DNA of 64,000 bases, taken from the NCBI RefSeq assembly GCF_000471905.2, contig NW_006500104.1, forward strand, positions 3,268,672 through 3,332,671. The letters run 5' to 3'. Of this stretch, positions 46,028 to 58,525 are shown in pieces. The number at the start of each line of letters is the position of its first letter. Positions within the stretch are counted from its first letter, which is position 1. Under the pieces are notes generated by a model. It searched no databases and was not told the DNA's origin. It saw only the letters and a program-made list of their open reading frames with translations. Source of the stretch: Amborella trichopoda. Lineage: Eukaryota; Streptophyta; Magnoliopsida; Amborellales; Amborellaceae. Both the position numbers and the translations under genes were made by a program.

Positions 46028-46312
46028 CGTTACAATTGCCTCACAGCAAGGACGTGCAAAGCAGTTAGAAGTTACTACTATAATTGGAGAGAATAATAGC
46101 TCACGATGTTGATCAAGTCTTTAGAGAAGTTTGTTTCTGAGTTGGCTCACGATGTTGATCGAGTCTTTAGAGAAGTTAGTTTCTTAGTTTGTTTTTTGTC
46201 ACTTGTTGTTACGGAGTTTGAGTTTGTTTTTATTACCTGTTGTTACGGAGTCTTTAGAGTAGTTGCTGATTGTTATCTTTCTTAGAGAGTGTTTAGTCTA
46301 AAACTTCTCCAT
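46028..46312 (+). repeat. 3' LTR of the chromovirus, truncated
   Basis: Matches 41322-41532. It has internal duplications: the block GATCRAGTCTTTAGAGAAGT occurs twice (about 46110 and 46160), and TTGTTACGGAGT twice. After AAAACTTCTCC (46302-46312) it stops matching the 5' LTR, and the last 170 bases are missing. Confidence 0.85.
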
Positions 46313-48360
46313 GGATGGTTAACACAACCATGTCCCCTTTAAAACATCATCCTTCTTGGGAGTCCTTCTTAGAACCCCTCGGTACCATCCTTTTTAGAAC
46401 CCCTTTACCCACACCCGCCCCACACCCACCTGAGCATGGGATGGGTTAACACAACCATGTCCCTTAAAAACATCATTCTTCTTGGAACCCCCCTCGGGGA
46501 TGTTGTCCTGGGATAAGGGGTATATGTTGTTTGTTGTTTGGGGTACAATGTTGTTCTGGGTTAAGGGGTATATGTGTTGTTTGCAATTGAGAAGTTAAGG
46601 GGTAGGGGTATATGTTGTTTGTTGTTTGGGGTACAATGTTGTTCTGGGTTAAGGGGTATATATGTTGTTTGCAATTGAGAAGTTAAGGGGTATATATGTT
46701 GTTTGCAATTGAGAAGTTGTTCTGGGTTAAGGGGTAAATTTTATGTTGTTTGGAATTGATACAACACTTACCCCCGAGCATGGGGGATGGGGTTGGAATT
46801 GAGACAATTACTCACCCTCGGTATTGAGACAATTACAATTACTTAGCCGAGGGTTAAAGGGCTCGAGGGATGGGGTTGGAATTGAGACAATTACTTACAA
46901 GACGGTTAAAGGGCTCGGGGGATGGGGTTGGAATTGAGACAATTACTTACAAGACGGTTAAAGGGCTCAGGGGATGGGGTTGGAATTGAGATGGAATTAC
47001 TNNNNNNNNNNNNNNNNNNNNNNNNNNNNNNNNNNNNNNNNNNNNNNNNNNNNNNNNNNNNNNNNNNNNNNNNNNNNNNNNNNNNNNNNNNNNNNNNNNN
47101 NNNNNNNNNNNNNNNNNNNNNNNNNNNNNNNNNNNNNNNNNNNNNNNNNNNNNNNNNNNNNNNNNNNNNNNNNNNNNNNNNNNNNNNNNNNNNNNNNNNN
47201 NNNNNNNNNNNNNNNNNNNNNNNNNNNNNNNNNNNNNNNNNNNNNNNNNNNNNNNNNNNNNNNNNNNNNNNNNNNNNNNNNNNNNNNNNNNNNNNNNNNN
47301 NNNNNNNNNNNNNNNNNNNNNNNNNNNNNNNNNNNNNNNNNNNNNNNNNNNNNNNNNNNNNNNNNNNNNNNNNNNNNNNNNNNNNNNNNNNNNNNNNNNN
47401 NNNNNNNNNNNNNNNNNNNNNNNNNNNNNNNNNNNNNNNNNNNNNNNNNNNNNNNNNNNNNNNNNNNNNNNNNNNNNNNNNNNNNNNNNNNNNNNNNNNN
47501 NNNNNNNNNNNNNNNNNNNNNNNNNNNNNNNNNNNNNNNNNNNNNNNNNNNNNNNNNNNNNNNNNNNNNNNNNNNNNNNNNNNNNNNNNNNNNNNNNNNN
47601 NNNNNNNNNNNNNNNNNNNNNNNNNNNNNNNNNNNNNNNNNNNNNNNNNNNNNNNNNNNNNNNNNNNNNNNNNNNNNNNNNNNNNNNNNNNNNNNNNNNN
47701 NNNNNNNNNNNNNNNNNNNNNNNNNNNNNNNNNNNNNNNNNNNNNNNNNNNNNNNNNNNNNNNNNNNNNNNNNNNNNNNNNNNNNNNNNNNNNNNNNNNN
47801 GAGACAATTACGTTACCCGAGGGGTTAAAAGGTGCATGGGGGGATGGGGTTGGAATTTAGACAATTACTTACCCGAGGGGTGGGTTAAAGGGTGCATGGG
47901 GGATGGGAGGGTGCATGGGGGATGGGGTTGGAATTAACCGGTGCATGGGGGATGGGGATGGAATTGAGACAATTACTTACCCGAGGGGTTAAAGGTGCAG
48001 TGGGGGATGGGGTTGGAATTGAGACAATTACTTACCCGAGGGGTACCCGAGGGTTAAAGGGCTCAGGGGATGGGGTTGGAATTGAGACAATTACTTACCC
48101 GAGGGATAAAAAGGGGATGGGGTTGGAATTGAGACAATTATTTACCTGAGAGGTTAAATGGTGCATAGGGGATGGGGTTGAAATTGAGACAATTACTTAC
48201 CCGAGGGATCTAAGGGTTAAAGGGTTGGGGGAATTAGTTGGAATTGAGACAATTCTTACCCGAAGGTTAAAGGGCTCACGGGATGAATTGGAATTGAGAC
48301 AATCACTTAACCGAGGGTTAAAAGGGGATGAGTTGGAATTGAGACCAATACTTACGGGTG
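46313..48360. repeat. Minisatellite array, unit about 52-55 bp, with an assembly gap inside
   Basis: The main unit contains GATGGGGTTGGAATTGAGAC, AATTACTTACCCGAGG and GGTTAAAGGGTGCATGGGG. A different, shorter unit with AAGGGGTATATGTTGTTTG fills 46500-46760. Open frames in it have no meaning. Confidence 0.9.
47002..47800. other. Assembly gap
   Basis: A run of N within the minisatellite, so the true array length is unknown. Confidence 1.
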
Positions 48361-50475
48361 AACCCTTTTATAATGAAGTTTTCTTATTCAAATGCCCAAT
48401 GTGGGACTTTATTTGAGCTTTTTCACTACATAAGGGGAACATGGATAGCTTTCCCGTATAAAAATATGAAGCGCGCTCTCTCTCTCTTGACGTCCATCCC
48501 TTGTGCGTCTCTCCCTCGTGGCATCCACCTCTCCCTCTTCCCTCTTGGCATCTGACTCTCCTCTTGGCATCCATCTCTGTCCCGGATCTGAATTAAAAAG
48601 CAAGGGTCGATTATGGTATGCTAATTAAATTTGTTACCAACCATACTATGATAATTAAATTTGTTACCATATGACACACTAATTACTTAAATGATTAATA
48701 TGGAAACCATATGGTAGGTTTTCTTACCATATTATTTTTATTTTTATTTAGTTGTTGTCTTGTTGCCGAGAAGCTCTTTTGTATTTTTGGATTTCGATAT
48801 CTTTATTTTTCATTCTTAAGGTAAAAATCTTTTTTTGAATTTTTTTTAATGCCATAACATTAAAATTTAATCACATTTATTATAATATTATAATTAATAA
48901 TTATACATTGATAACCAAATATTTTATTTTTTATTAATTTATTTACAATATAAATTATGTAATGTATTATTTTTCTTATAGTTGTTAATAAGATTTTTTA
49001 AATGAGATGATATTATAAGATATTTTGGATTTGTTCTTCTTTGTATTGTAAAATATTTATAAAATATAAAACAAAAGTTTCAATTTTAGTATATAATATT
49101 ATAGTTAGTTATATTGTGATAATTTTGGATGAGTAAAGTGAATTGATACATATTTGATACTTTGATATGATACTAATTTCACTTTATATGAGAAATTATT
49201 ATTTTTAATCTTATAATATGGAAATGTTTTCTAATATTTTAAATATTTACTGTAATATTATAATACTATATTATAATTAATAATTATACATATATCCAAA
49301 CAAAAAAACAACGTCTCAGTATTCACCTATTTCTTTTAGAAACTAAAAGACCATTTGGGGTGGACAATCCGGGTCCCTAATCCATTTTTTTAAATTTTGG
49401 TATAATCCAGTGATTTGAAAACCAGATTGGCGACCCAAATTGGGCAAGAAAAAAATCGCTCTAGATCGGTGAATCGGCAATCTGAATTGTCGTTTTACTA
49501 TATGAAAAAAATAGCGAACTGGTGAAAAAACAAGAGCAAAAAATATTGAACCGGCCAAAAACCAGTCCAGATCAGTGAATCAGCATTTTTACTATAGCAA
49601 AACGACGATTTTTACTGTAGCAAAATGTTGTTTTATTGGAGCAAATCAATGGTACTATTCTAGAACTAAACAATTTCCTATATTTTGATAGAAACAGCAC
49701 GGGGTGACCGATTTCCAAGTCGGACCATGTGATTCTGTTTCGGCACGGCGTTTCTTAAATCATTAGTAAGATCCATCATTGTTAAAAGCACATGTCTTTT
49801 TGCTGCATCGTTTTGCATAAATGACAGGGAATAGAGTTGTGGAAACGGCCTAGAAGGTGTTTGCGCATGCTCCATTAGGATATGGCCATGACGAATGTAC
49901 CCATAAATTTAGCAAAATAGAACCCACAATTGGCCTCTCAAGTTCTTGGATTTGGGTAATAACATGGCTGCCATGGTCACTCTCGATCAGGAAGCTTCAG
50001 CTATAACCATGTCAAAAGCAGCAGCTTGGTGGCGCCGATCTAACAACTATTATATTCAAGATAAAAAATATATATATATATATGAAGAATTCTTTCCCCA
50101 AGCTCATCATCACTGATTCCATCCAATTTCTTCAAATTTTAAGGAAATTCAAACAGTAATGAGTGAAATCTCCCCAAATCCATGTATTTGCTTGTAATCA
50201 AGGATAAATATTCAAACAGAAACATCGACGTATACGATTTCATGGACCTCGCAGTGGCATAATTGCGAATTGGGCGATTCAGAATTGTCAAATTTGACAT
50301 CCCAAACTACAGTTCTTCTTGGCCCAAAAGCAAACCACCATTTTTCAACTCACTCATGAAAGCACTTTCTATCGAATCCCAATCCAAGCCCCTTGAGTCC
50401 TTTTGTCTCTTGAGCTGTGAATATGAACAAACTAAACAATTAACGTCAGTTATTATCATCGGAGCCTTATCACAA
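48361..50475. other. AT-rich unassigned region
   Basis: 48600-49320 is very AT-rich with no repeat identified. 49340-49650 has several phrases of the type CGATCTGAATTG/ACTGTAGCAAAA but no clear element. A (TA)n run is at 50072-50084. No gene recognised. Confidence 0.4.
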
Positions 50476-50479
50476 CGAT

Positions 50480-50830
50480 TGGAGATCGGCTACATGAAAC
50501 ATGTTCTACCATTCGGCTCTATTACGGATCATACTCTTAATAAGACTAAAAGTCATCGTATACTTTTTTACTACATCTATCCATGTTCTTATGGGCTTTC
50601 TCATGCCCTTTTGAAGTCTTCTACTTGAACCAAATTGCACCTCTTATCGAGTGTTGTATTGGCTCTGTACTGCATATGGCCCGCCCACCTGTCTAGTTTC
50701 ACTCATCGCCTATTGAAGCTACACCTAAGTTCCCTTAAATGAATTCATTTTGAATTTTATCATTTATTTTACCACTCATCCATCTCAACATCCTAACCTC
50801 AGCTATACTTCATTTGCATTCTCTTTTTAC
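50480..50830 (-). mobile_element. Relic of a non-LTR retrotransposon, 3' part of the RT ORF
   Basis: The plus strand carries the common plant phrase ATCGGCTACATGAAACATG, and the minus strand near 50570-50600 reads KGMRKPIRTW, a decayed form of the RGRGRPKKTW motif at the end of plant LINE reverse transcriptases. It is short, with many changes. Confidence 0.5.
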
Positions 50831-52945
50831 TAATCCCCTGCCCCGATGTGGGAATAACAATGACGATGATAGCAACCGCAGCTTTCGGGTACCAAATTCG
50901 TGCACATCATGCCCCTGTTCAAGAATCACCCATCTCAAATCCCCATTTTTCCATGGTTGGGGGTTTACCTAATAAAAGACACAGCACATGCAGGGCTTTT
51001 CCGCCCCAAACTGCCATGAAGAGGGAGTAAGGTCTCTGTTTTGAAAAGCACATTAATGACCATGATTTGGTGTCAAAAGGGGTTGATCCCATTTCCCTAA
51101 ATAAAATCCCAAAATTTCAACTCAATTGGATATTTGAACTTAGAAAATTCGAAAGGTCGGCATAAGGGGACCGTACACCACCTGTGTATGGACCGAACGT
51201 GCAAAATCACTGGAAATCCCTAAAATTTGATATCTAATGGAGCATCACGGATGGAATGTGGAGGTCTCAAACCCTTAACACCTAAAACTCAGCTCAATTG
51301 TAAAAGTGGGGTGTATGGCATACTATTCCAACATTGCAGTCCAAGAACTATTCCAACATTGCAGTCCAAGAACACGGTAAAAATTGGCAAATTTCTGCAA
51401 CCATCCTCTAAAATTGGGCAAATTTGACAGTAATATGTCTTTTGATTGGCACGGTAGATCAGAGAGAAAATTGGAAATGTTGCGATCCTCGCTGAGCAAT
51501 TTCATTTAGTATATACACATGATGAACGGCCGATCGAAATAAATCTTCGAGAGAAGAAAACAAGTTTTTATGGTTATGTATAACATGGTTCATACGACCT
51601 CTCTCTGCTTCTTCGGCGATAACTTGCCACCTGATCATCATCTCGGGCACAAAATAGATTCAATTCGATCGTGACTCAAAAACCTTGGAAATGGTATATG
51701 AAAAGTCATGATTGGGGTCCAGATCCAGTGTCCTTCATAGCTTGTAAGGTGGCCCAACTTTATAGTAGGCAGAAGTTTGGGTTTCAAACTACTTGCCGGT
51801 GCCATATCTCAGCCCGATAAGAGGGATTGTTCCCTACTTTTTAGTGATAAAACAAGTCCTCATTCTATAGGTGCCCTTCAGAGGGACCTATGTGTTATTT
51901 TTGGACATTGTCCATGTTTATTTTGATCTATTTTCTTTTTACTAGAATTTTTTTTGTAATTTTTTTCTTTTTTTTTGTTTCCTTTTTTCTCTTTTCACCC
52001 AATAGTATTCACCAAGGTTTGGGTAAAGACTCTATATAAACCCACCCCGTCACCCCGTGAGAGATCCTTTTTTGCAGGCTTCCAAGTGAGAGACTACTAC
52101 CTTTTGCGCAAAAGACTGACCATACCCTTTCCCAAAGCCTAACCATACATTGACCAAACCTAACCTACCTTAGTCATCCTAACTATGTCAAACGTACCTT
52201 AGTTAAGATCCTACACTTAACCAAGGCTCCCTAACCGTAGCCCTCTAACCCTAGTCAAACCAACCTTGGTTCTCTACACTTAACCAACACGTCAAACACT
52301 TACGAAACCATCGTTCCAAATCTTAACCAAACCATCCCTCCAACTTTAGCCCACTAGCAAGCCCATTTCTAGGGCCACTTCTAACAACCCAAACCTACAA
52401 TTAAGTCCATCCACATCCAAAATCCGACAGACCTCGTTTAGGAACCCACATTGCAATCCCTCTGAGCCCAACCCCTAAATTGAGTATCGTCGAAGTGTAA
52501 GGGACTGAGATTAAAACCACTCTCCAAGCTCGCAAGCAGCAAAGGTGTAGGTCCGGCTCCCCTCTCCTAGTGACACACCAGTCTTAGCAGGGGAGAACTA
52601 CAAGTGCTTGGCTCACAAGGCTCACCCTTCAGGCACTCGTGTCCTTTGTATTGCATGCATTATTGACCTTATCCACACATACAACCACCCATGGGGTTAC
52701 ACACACACACAAACGTGCATGCAGGTGATGCTAGTGGGGGCCGTCTGCATTCATTCTATGGGTATGTTATTTATTGACTACCCAACTTGTATTTTTTATA
52801 TTTTTTATATTGTCTTAGTCCAGTTAATTTTAAAACCTTTAGATTATAAAGCATCCCTCCAAAATTCTAACTTTGCGTTGATGCTGCTTCTAGTCGTATC
52901 GATCAACAAAATACCATCCACAAACAACGTACAAAACTAAACAAT
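50831..52945. other. Unassigned region with a possible promoter
   Basis: No gene recognised. CTATATAAACCC at about 52030-52042 is a good TATA-box match and is followed by a pyrimidine-rich leader, but no coding region follows. 52130-52400 is a degenerate stretch rich in CCTAACC and AACCAAACC. A CA microsatellite is at about 52696. Confidence 0.35.
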
Positions 52946-52952
52946 TAACATG

Positions 52953-53279
52953 TTAGAAAAAGACATAAGCATATATTCTCAGAGATGGGACGAACAAAAA
53001 CCTCGAAGCACACCAAATCCATGAAGCTAAATCATCTAAGAACCCAATATGAGGCTTTGGCTTTCCATATAAAGTAGATAAAGGGTAGAATTCACCACTA
53101 TGTAAAGCCCCTTCTCCTAATATTGAGGGCCAATAATTAACAGGACCAGTTGATAAATCAGACCAAAGATGCCTGTCTTTACCAGTCCGCAAACTACCTA
53201 AACACTTAGGAAAGGCATGGGAAGGATCACCGGTGTAAAAATAAGCATGGGCCTTCGACTGAGGTTTCAAATTGAGCAA
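52953..53279 (-). CDS. Unidentified coding-like fragment
   Basis: A 108-residue minus-strand frame whose composition is unlike the repeats around it: balanced residues, Trp, Cys and Gly well spread, phrases such as YFYTGDPSHAFPKCLGSL and GEGALHSGEFYPL and FLDDLASWIW. It ends within about 20 bases of the P450 duplication. I do not recognise the family. It might be a single exon of a real gene or a fragment of one carried here. No splice sites are convincing at either end. Confidence 0.35.
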   Translation of the reverse strand: MLNLKPQSKAHAYFYTGDPSHAFPKCLGSLRTGKDRHLWSDLSTGPVNYWPSILGEGALHSGEFYPLSTLYGKPKPHIGFLDDLASWIWCASRFLFVPSLRIYAYVFF

Positions 53280-53584
53280 ATAAAGTGTGTATTTCCAATA
53301 CGAACTTCCCTTGTTAGAGATGATTTTTATTTTCTTTCACATTATTTTTCTTTATGGAAATATAAGTTTGGTTGGTTTTTTTCTTTTTATCTTTTTTATT
53401 GTGGGGGGTGGGGAGGGGCGAGAGTGGAATAGCAAATTTCAAATCTTTTACAACGTAAAATTGTTGTGTTTTCCTTTATGGTAAGTTTGACTCCATACAA
53501 CAATCCTGAATTACCATGTCAAATTGCAGTAGGGCAAATTCCTTAAGATTATTCATGATACAATCTTCAATTACATATTGATGG

Positions 53585-55512
53585 CTATGAACTACTAGTT
53601 ATAAAGTGAGGAATTGGGATTAGAACTAGGTCATGCTTCCTTGATGCTGTCATCCCACAAGTTTCACTCATATCTACCTCCTCTGGTTTCATTCCTTCAG
53701 GTAGTTTCCAATCGAAGTAGTAAAGAAGTTGGGCCAAAACAAGTTCTGAAGTAACCATACCGAATAGGGCACCGGGGCACCCCCTCCTCCCTCCCCCAAA
53801 GGGGATGAAATCGAAACGCTGCTCCTTATACTCCACCAAACCATCAGAGAACCTCTCGGGCTCGAACTTCTCTGGAATTTCATAGTAGTCTCTATGTCTT
53901 CCAATGGCCCAAGCATTTACAAAGACTCTAGTTTTGGCTGGTATTACATAACCTTCTAATGTGCATGTCTCCATGGATTCTCTTGGAAGCAACAGTGGGA
54001 CAGGAGGATGTAACCTGAGTGTCTCCTTAAGCACTAACTTCAAGTACTCTAAGTGAATCAGGTCACCCTCTCCCACTCTTTCTTTTCCTCTAAGCGCATG
54101 CCTTATTTCCTTTTGGACTTTTTCCATCACCTGAGGGTTCTTCATAAGTTCTGCCATTGCCCATCCCACGGTTGAAGATGAGGTCTCAATCCCAGCCATA
54201 AACATGTCCTAATAAAGCAAAATTTGACATATTTAGCATATACCTAGGAGCTAATCTATGGGACACAAGTCATTTTTAAATTTAGTGTATAAAGCATCTT
54301 AATCATAAAGACTAATTGCAATCAAAGGGCCAAATGTCCATAGTTGGATCACAACTAGGCTTACATACCATTCATTTTCATTCTCTGACAGATTTGACCA
54401 TGAAAATTCATGCTAGAAAGTTCAAATCTGAATTAAAAGATGACAAAATTTGATGGAAATTCCTATTATAAAGTAAAAAAAGGGGGTACCAAGTTTACAC
54501 AAAGCATATATGGGGTTTTGACTTTTGATTGTTTTTTCGACTGTTCTCCATCAAATTTGGGGTATCATGTCAACCCAAGGGAGCTTAAATTTCATATTTG
54601 AGGACAAGTTATAGTAATTCTTACAAATATGATTGCCTTGATATTATCTCGGGTTAGTTGCACGTTCACATCCCCTTCCTCTTGAAGCCGCAGGAGGACA
54701 TCCACCAAGTCCCCTTGCTCATGCCCTTTGCCATTCATTTCATGCTCCTCTATTACCTTATCGAAGAAGCTGTCAAGTTTCTTGTGAACCTTCTTCATTC
54801 TTGCCCTACTGCCTGATAGAATGCTGATAAAGCCCAAAGGTGGATACAAGTCTTCTATAGTAAACCCACTGCCTACCTCAATCGTCTCTCTGATGATCTC
54901 TCTAAACTCGTCATTGACATATTTTCTGCCCAAGCCCACTCTCTCGAGCATACAACTGATGACTGAGAAAATTCTCTCTGTGAGATTCACAGGAGTATGA
55001 GAAGCCTCCATGATTGATCCCACGAAATGGGCGGTCTCCTCATCTCTAACAAAGCCAAATGATTGCACACGTTTTGCACTAAGCAACTCCAGGATGCAAA
55101 TCTTTCGAACCGCCCTCCAGTACGGGCCATATGAGCTCATGGCGATGTCTGTGCAATTATAGGTAAAAATCTTGGCACTCGACAATGCCGGCCGACTAGC
55201 AAAGACAAGGTCGTGTGCCTTCAATACCTTTTCGGCGAGCTCAGGTGAGCTAACCACAATGGATGTGATTTGGCCCAGTTGTAGGTGCATCAGAGGACCA
55301 TGCTCTTGTGCAAGGGAAGCAAGGTTCTGATGTGGGAGCCTACCTAGCTGGTGAATGTTGCCTATTATGGGTAGTGTTGGAGGCCCAGGAGGTAGTTTTC
55401 TCTTTCTATCTCTATCTGTTTTAATTTTCAGGGCTAATAGTAGGAGAAAAGAGAGGAGGGCATAGATTGATGTTTGGGAAGGTGATGTTGGTTTTGGCTG
55501 AAGATCCTCCAT
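53585..55512 (-). CDS. Cytochrome P450, CYP71-type, intact, two exons
   Basis: Exon 1 is 54625-55512 (296 codons), exon 2 is 53585-54208 (207 codons and TAG), giving 503 residues, the usual size. The intron 54209-54624 starts GTAAGA, ends ATTAG, and lies at the position typical of the CYP71 clan. In order: an N-terminal hydrophobic anchor (residues 15-30) for the endoplasmic reticulum, the hinge KLPPGPPTLPIIGN (39-52), C-helix WRAVR (132-136), I-helix AGIETS (301-306) for oxygen activation, K-helix ETLR (358-361), PERF (413-416), and the heme loop FGGGRRGCPG with the Cys ligand at 440. All key residues are present, so it can be an active monooxygenase needing a P450 reductase. Substrate and subfamily cannot be told from sequence alone. 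Its only local relative is the pseudogene at 26191-27850. Confidence 0.95.
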
Positions 55513-55652
55513 TAGTCCCTAACAACTAGTGGGTTTGAGCTTCTTCCTTTAGGCTGAAAGGCCACAATGTTTGTGTCTCTTCAAGTGGTCATTGGGAAGG
55601 GAAGTTGAAATGCAGCTATCTAAGTTGACATGGATAATATTTTCTTTTTCGT

Positions 55653-55666
55653 TTTTATATAAATAT
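55653..55666 (-). promoter_or_regulatory. Probable TATA box of the P450 gene
   Basis: The minus strand reads ATATTTATATAAA about 140 bases upstream of the ATG, a normal distance in plants. The region is missing from the pseudogene copy. Confidence 0.5.
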
Positions 55667-57420
55667 CTCAGTTTTCAACCAATTTTTTATAGAAAACTTG
55701 AAAGAACCTGGCTGATTCTTAACTGGATTACCCTTTTTAATGATATTTCATATAACTAATCCCAAGATTCCATCCACATAATCTTGATTAGGAGTTTTGG
55801 AGTTTATTGGATAACTTGGATTGATTCACTGAAGAAAACTAGCAAGGTCCCATAATCTTATACGTTAAATTCAGTATAATATATTCTTGTCTGCTGGGTA
55901 AGGTCAACTGAGATTTAAAATCATTTGTTTTCTATCTAACTTCAAATAAATGACTTAAAAATCAGTTGTTTTCTCTCTAATTTCTCATAAAGTTTACTCA
56001 CATCGATAAAACCAAAATCGATTGAACTTCAATAGCCCTTTTTGAATGACCTCTCTCAGATTGAAAAAAATTATAACTTTTCTTCAAATTATATTAAGGA
56101 AATTTACTCCAAGACATGCATTTGTTAGTTAATTTTGTAATTGCAACCTAACTCAAATTATACAGTGGGCATTGCATCAAACAACCAACAAATGAGCCCT
56201 TTCATGCACATATTTGTTTTGTCACCATAAATTACACTGGAGCTTAAATTTATGTCATGCCCTTTACGAGTCGAACAAAATTGTCCCCCATTTGGGTAAC
56301 TAGATACCAGGTAACTAGATATGGGGATGCTACCACCATTTAAATTCACTCACTGACTGCGTGAAGGATCATGAGAGTGACATAAAATGCTCTCATAATT
56401 GATTTGGTTATCCCATTGATGCTTTACCTACTGCTTGCATTGTAACTACCCCAATGGCATAGAGGATGCTCTGCAAAATCGAGAGATCATGTTAAAACGA
56501 GCGTGTATGGCATTGTTCCTGCAGGAAAATAATGTATACATACTCTCTCGGAGCTACTTGGTGAAGATTTTTTTTATCTGAAATTTTTTGGATTAAATCA
56601 TAAGATAATCATTTTTAAAGAAATAAATATAAACTTTTAGGTTATTAAGCACTTTATGTGACTGGTCTCTGTTCAATCGCAGAATACGTTTTAGGCTCAT
56701 ACAGTGCTTTTAATTTTTCCTTTTTTGTTTTCAAGGTTTCTTGTCAGATTAATACTCCCGCTGGAGCACAATATCTGTTTCTATGTCAGGTATGATAGTG
56801 CCAATAAAACATGGAAGCATGCATTTAGGATAAACTTTCGAAACTTCCCCGCCTTGTACATCTAAATATACTTTCCTCTGGATGGATAGCTAAGATGGTC
56901 TGAATGACAATGTTAGATATATATACACTATTATATTTGTAATTTATATTAAAAAAATTTTAATTAAACTCGTACATGCAAAAAATATATAAAAAAAAAA
57001 ATCAAATAAAATAAAATAATCAAAACACCCTTAAATTTTTTCGGATATTTTTTTGGTTTTTTTCTTGAGAATATTTTTTAATGTTTTTTTATGTGCGCCC
57101 TATTGAGATGATAGCAAGTACCAAATTTTATATCCATTTTTTTTATAAAAAAAAAATTAAAATTAAAATATTTTGAGATCTCACATGTGACATTTTGAGA
57201 CAAATAACCTCAGCCGTTCATTTAAATTGGACAACTAGATAAGAGGGAGATATACAAAATGTATATTGCGGCGAAGTATAGAAAAATTTTCCCATATATT
57301 TAATCTCCACATCTTTTCCTCTTCAACGACTCTAAATATGCTCCAACGTTTCTTCATTACTAATAATACATTTTAGGGCGCGCGTTTGGTTGCAACGGCA
57401 GGAGTGGGAATAGGGTCAGC

Positions 57421-58195
57421 AGAGTACGCAGTTAGCTTGCAAATAAGCCAAACCAAACCACGCTTCTTCATTCCGTTTTGATAACATAAAATCAGATATG
57501 CAACGCAACTTCCTAATTTTATTTCTAGGCTAAATGTAAATTGCGATGGGATTATACAATGGGTGTGGTTATATAAGGTTTGCAATCTTAAACCATCGAA
57601 GTAAGATGCATCTCCAAATTTTGTTATAAGATCAATTTTGGTGTCGAAAAGTTTTAGTATGGCACGATAATCCATTTTCATCTCTAATTATAAAATTTTG
57701 AAATCCAAAAATATTTCAAATCAAGAATAGCTATAAACGCATGAAAATTTGGAAAATGGACGGCCTAGGTAATTTATTGCAAGATCTACTATTTTGGGGA
57801 TTTAAAATATTTCTTCCAATACCTAAAGAGTGACTCATTTTGATCTTTTTTAGGGTGCAAAATCAGTTTCTTTTTCATCTTCGCATTAATTATTGGGATG
57901 AATATAACAAGTATAAAATTTGGGATCATACAAATGCTACAAATAAGATTTTTTTAGATGGGTGGTTTCGTTATATTACAATATTTCATTATATTACAAT
58001 ATAATAGAGTAGATTTTGTTTTAGAACATGAAAATGACATTTTAGTAGTTATTTTTTAAAAAAAAATTATATCGGTACCTTAATAAAAAGGGCATTACTT
58101 GTAAGTCCAGATTTTTCAAAAAATTATAATGAGGTCCATTTGTTATTCCATTCCGATTTGGCTACTCTGCCCAATGTTCCAAACGAATCACTTTT
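57421..58195. other. Unassigned AT-rich stretch
   Basis: No gene or element recognised. One minus-strand frame (57373-57681) has no domain. Confidence 0.4.
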
Positions 58196-58199
58196 CTAT

Positions 58200-58525
58200 T
58201 TTACTTTTTAATTTTTGTGAAGTGTGGGGTCTGGATCCCGAACCACTTGGCTTCTTTGAAGATTATGTAAGCCAAGGGGTCTAAGGTCTGGAACTCAAAG
58301 CGATCGTTGGACTGTGAATTTCACTCCAAGGATCGTTAAGAGGTTCCAAACTTCAAACCACTTGGCTTGTGTAAGAGTCGTGCAAGCCAAGCAATCTGAG
58401 GTTCTATATCTCTAATAGTACCTGGACTATGAATTTCACAGTCTAGGGACAATTCCGAATGTTGGATTGCTTGGTTTCCACAATGTTTACACAAGCTAAG
58501 TGGATTGATCCCTACATTTAAAAAA
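58200..58525. repeat. Three imperfect units with a hairpin
   Basis: Each unit of about 110-120 bases contains CCACTTGGCTT, a loop of 15-20 bases and AAGCCAAG-like text (58240, 58358, 58480), with GGACTGTGAATTTCAC between them. It may be a small MITE-like repeat. Confidence 0.55.

Larger units (their letters stand above)
41321..46312 (+). mobile_element. Ty3/gypsy chromovirus, decayed
   Basis: A plus-strand LTR retrotransposon with LTR, initiator-Met primer site, gag with a zinc knuckle, protease, RT, RNase H, integrase, a chromodomain remnant, a polypurine tract and a truncated 3' LTR. Every coding part is broken by stops or frameshifts. The chromodomain after integrase places it among plant chromoviruses; I cannot fix the clade (Reina, Tekay or other). 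It lies about 200 bp beyond the end of duplication copy 1 and has no counterpart near copy 2. Because the 3' LTR end is missing, a target duplication cannot be checked. Confidence 0.9.
53300..57420. repeat. Segmental duplication, copy 2
   Basis: Contains the intact P450 gene and its upstream region. Colinear with 25863-28956 plus 41043-41115. At 57331-57340 (TCTAAATATG) it shows the site that is occupied by the 12 kb insertion in copy 1. Confidence 0.85.

Noticed and set aside
52130..52400. Possible telomere-like or satellite array rich in CCTAACC
   Set aside because: No fixed period and no consistent unit; it is a low-complexity stretch.
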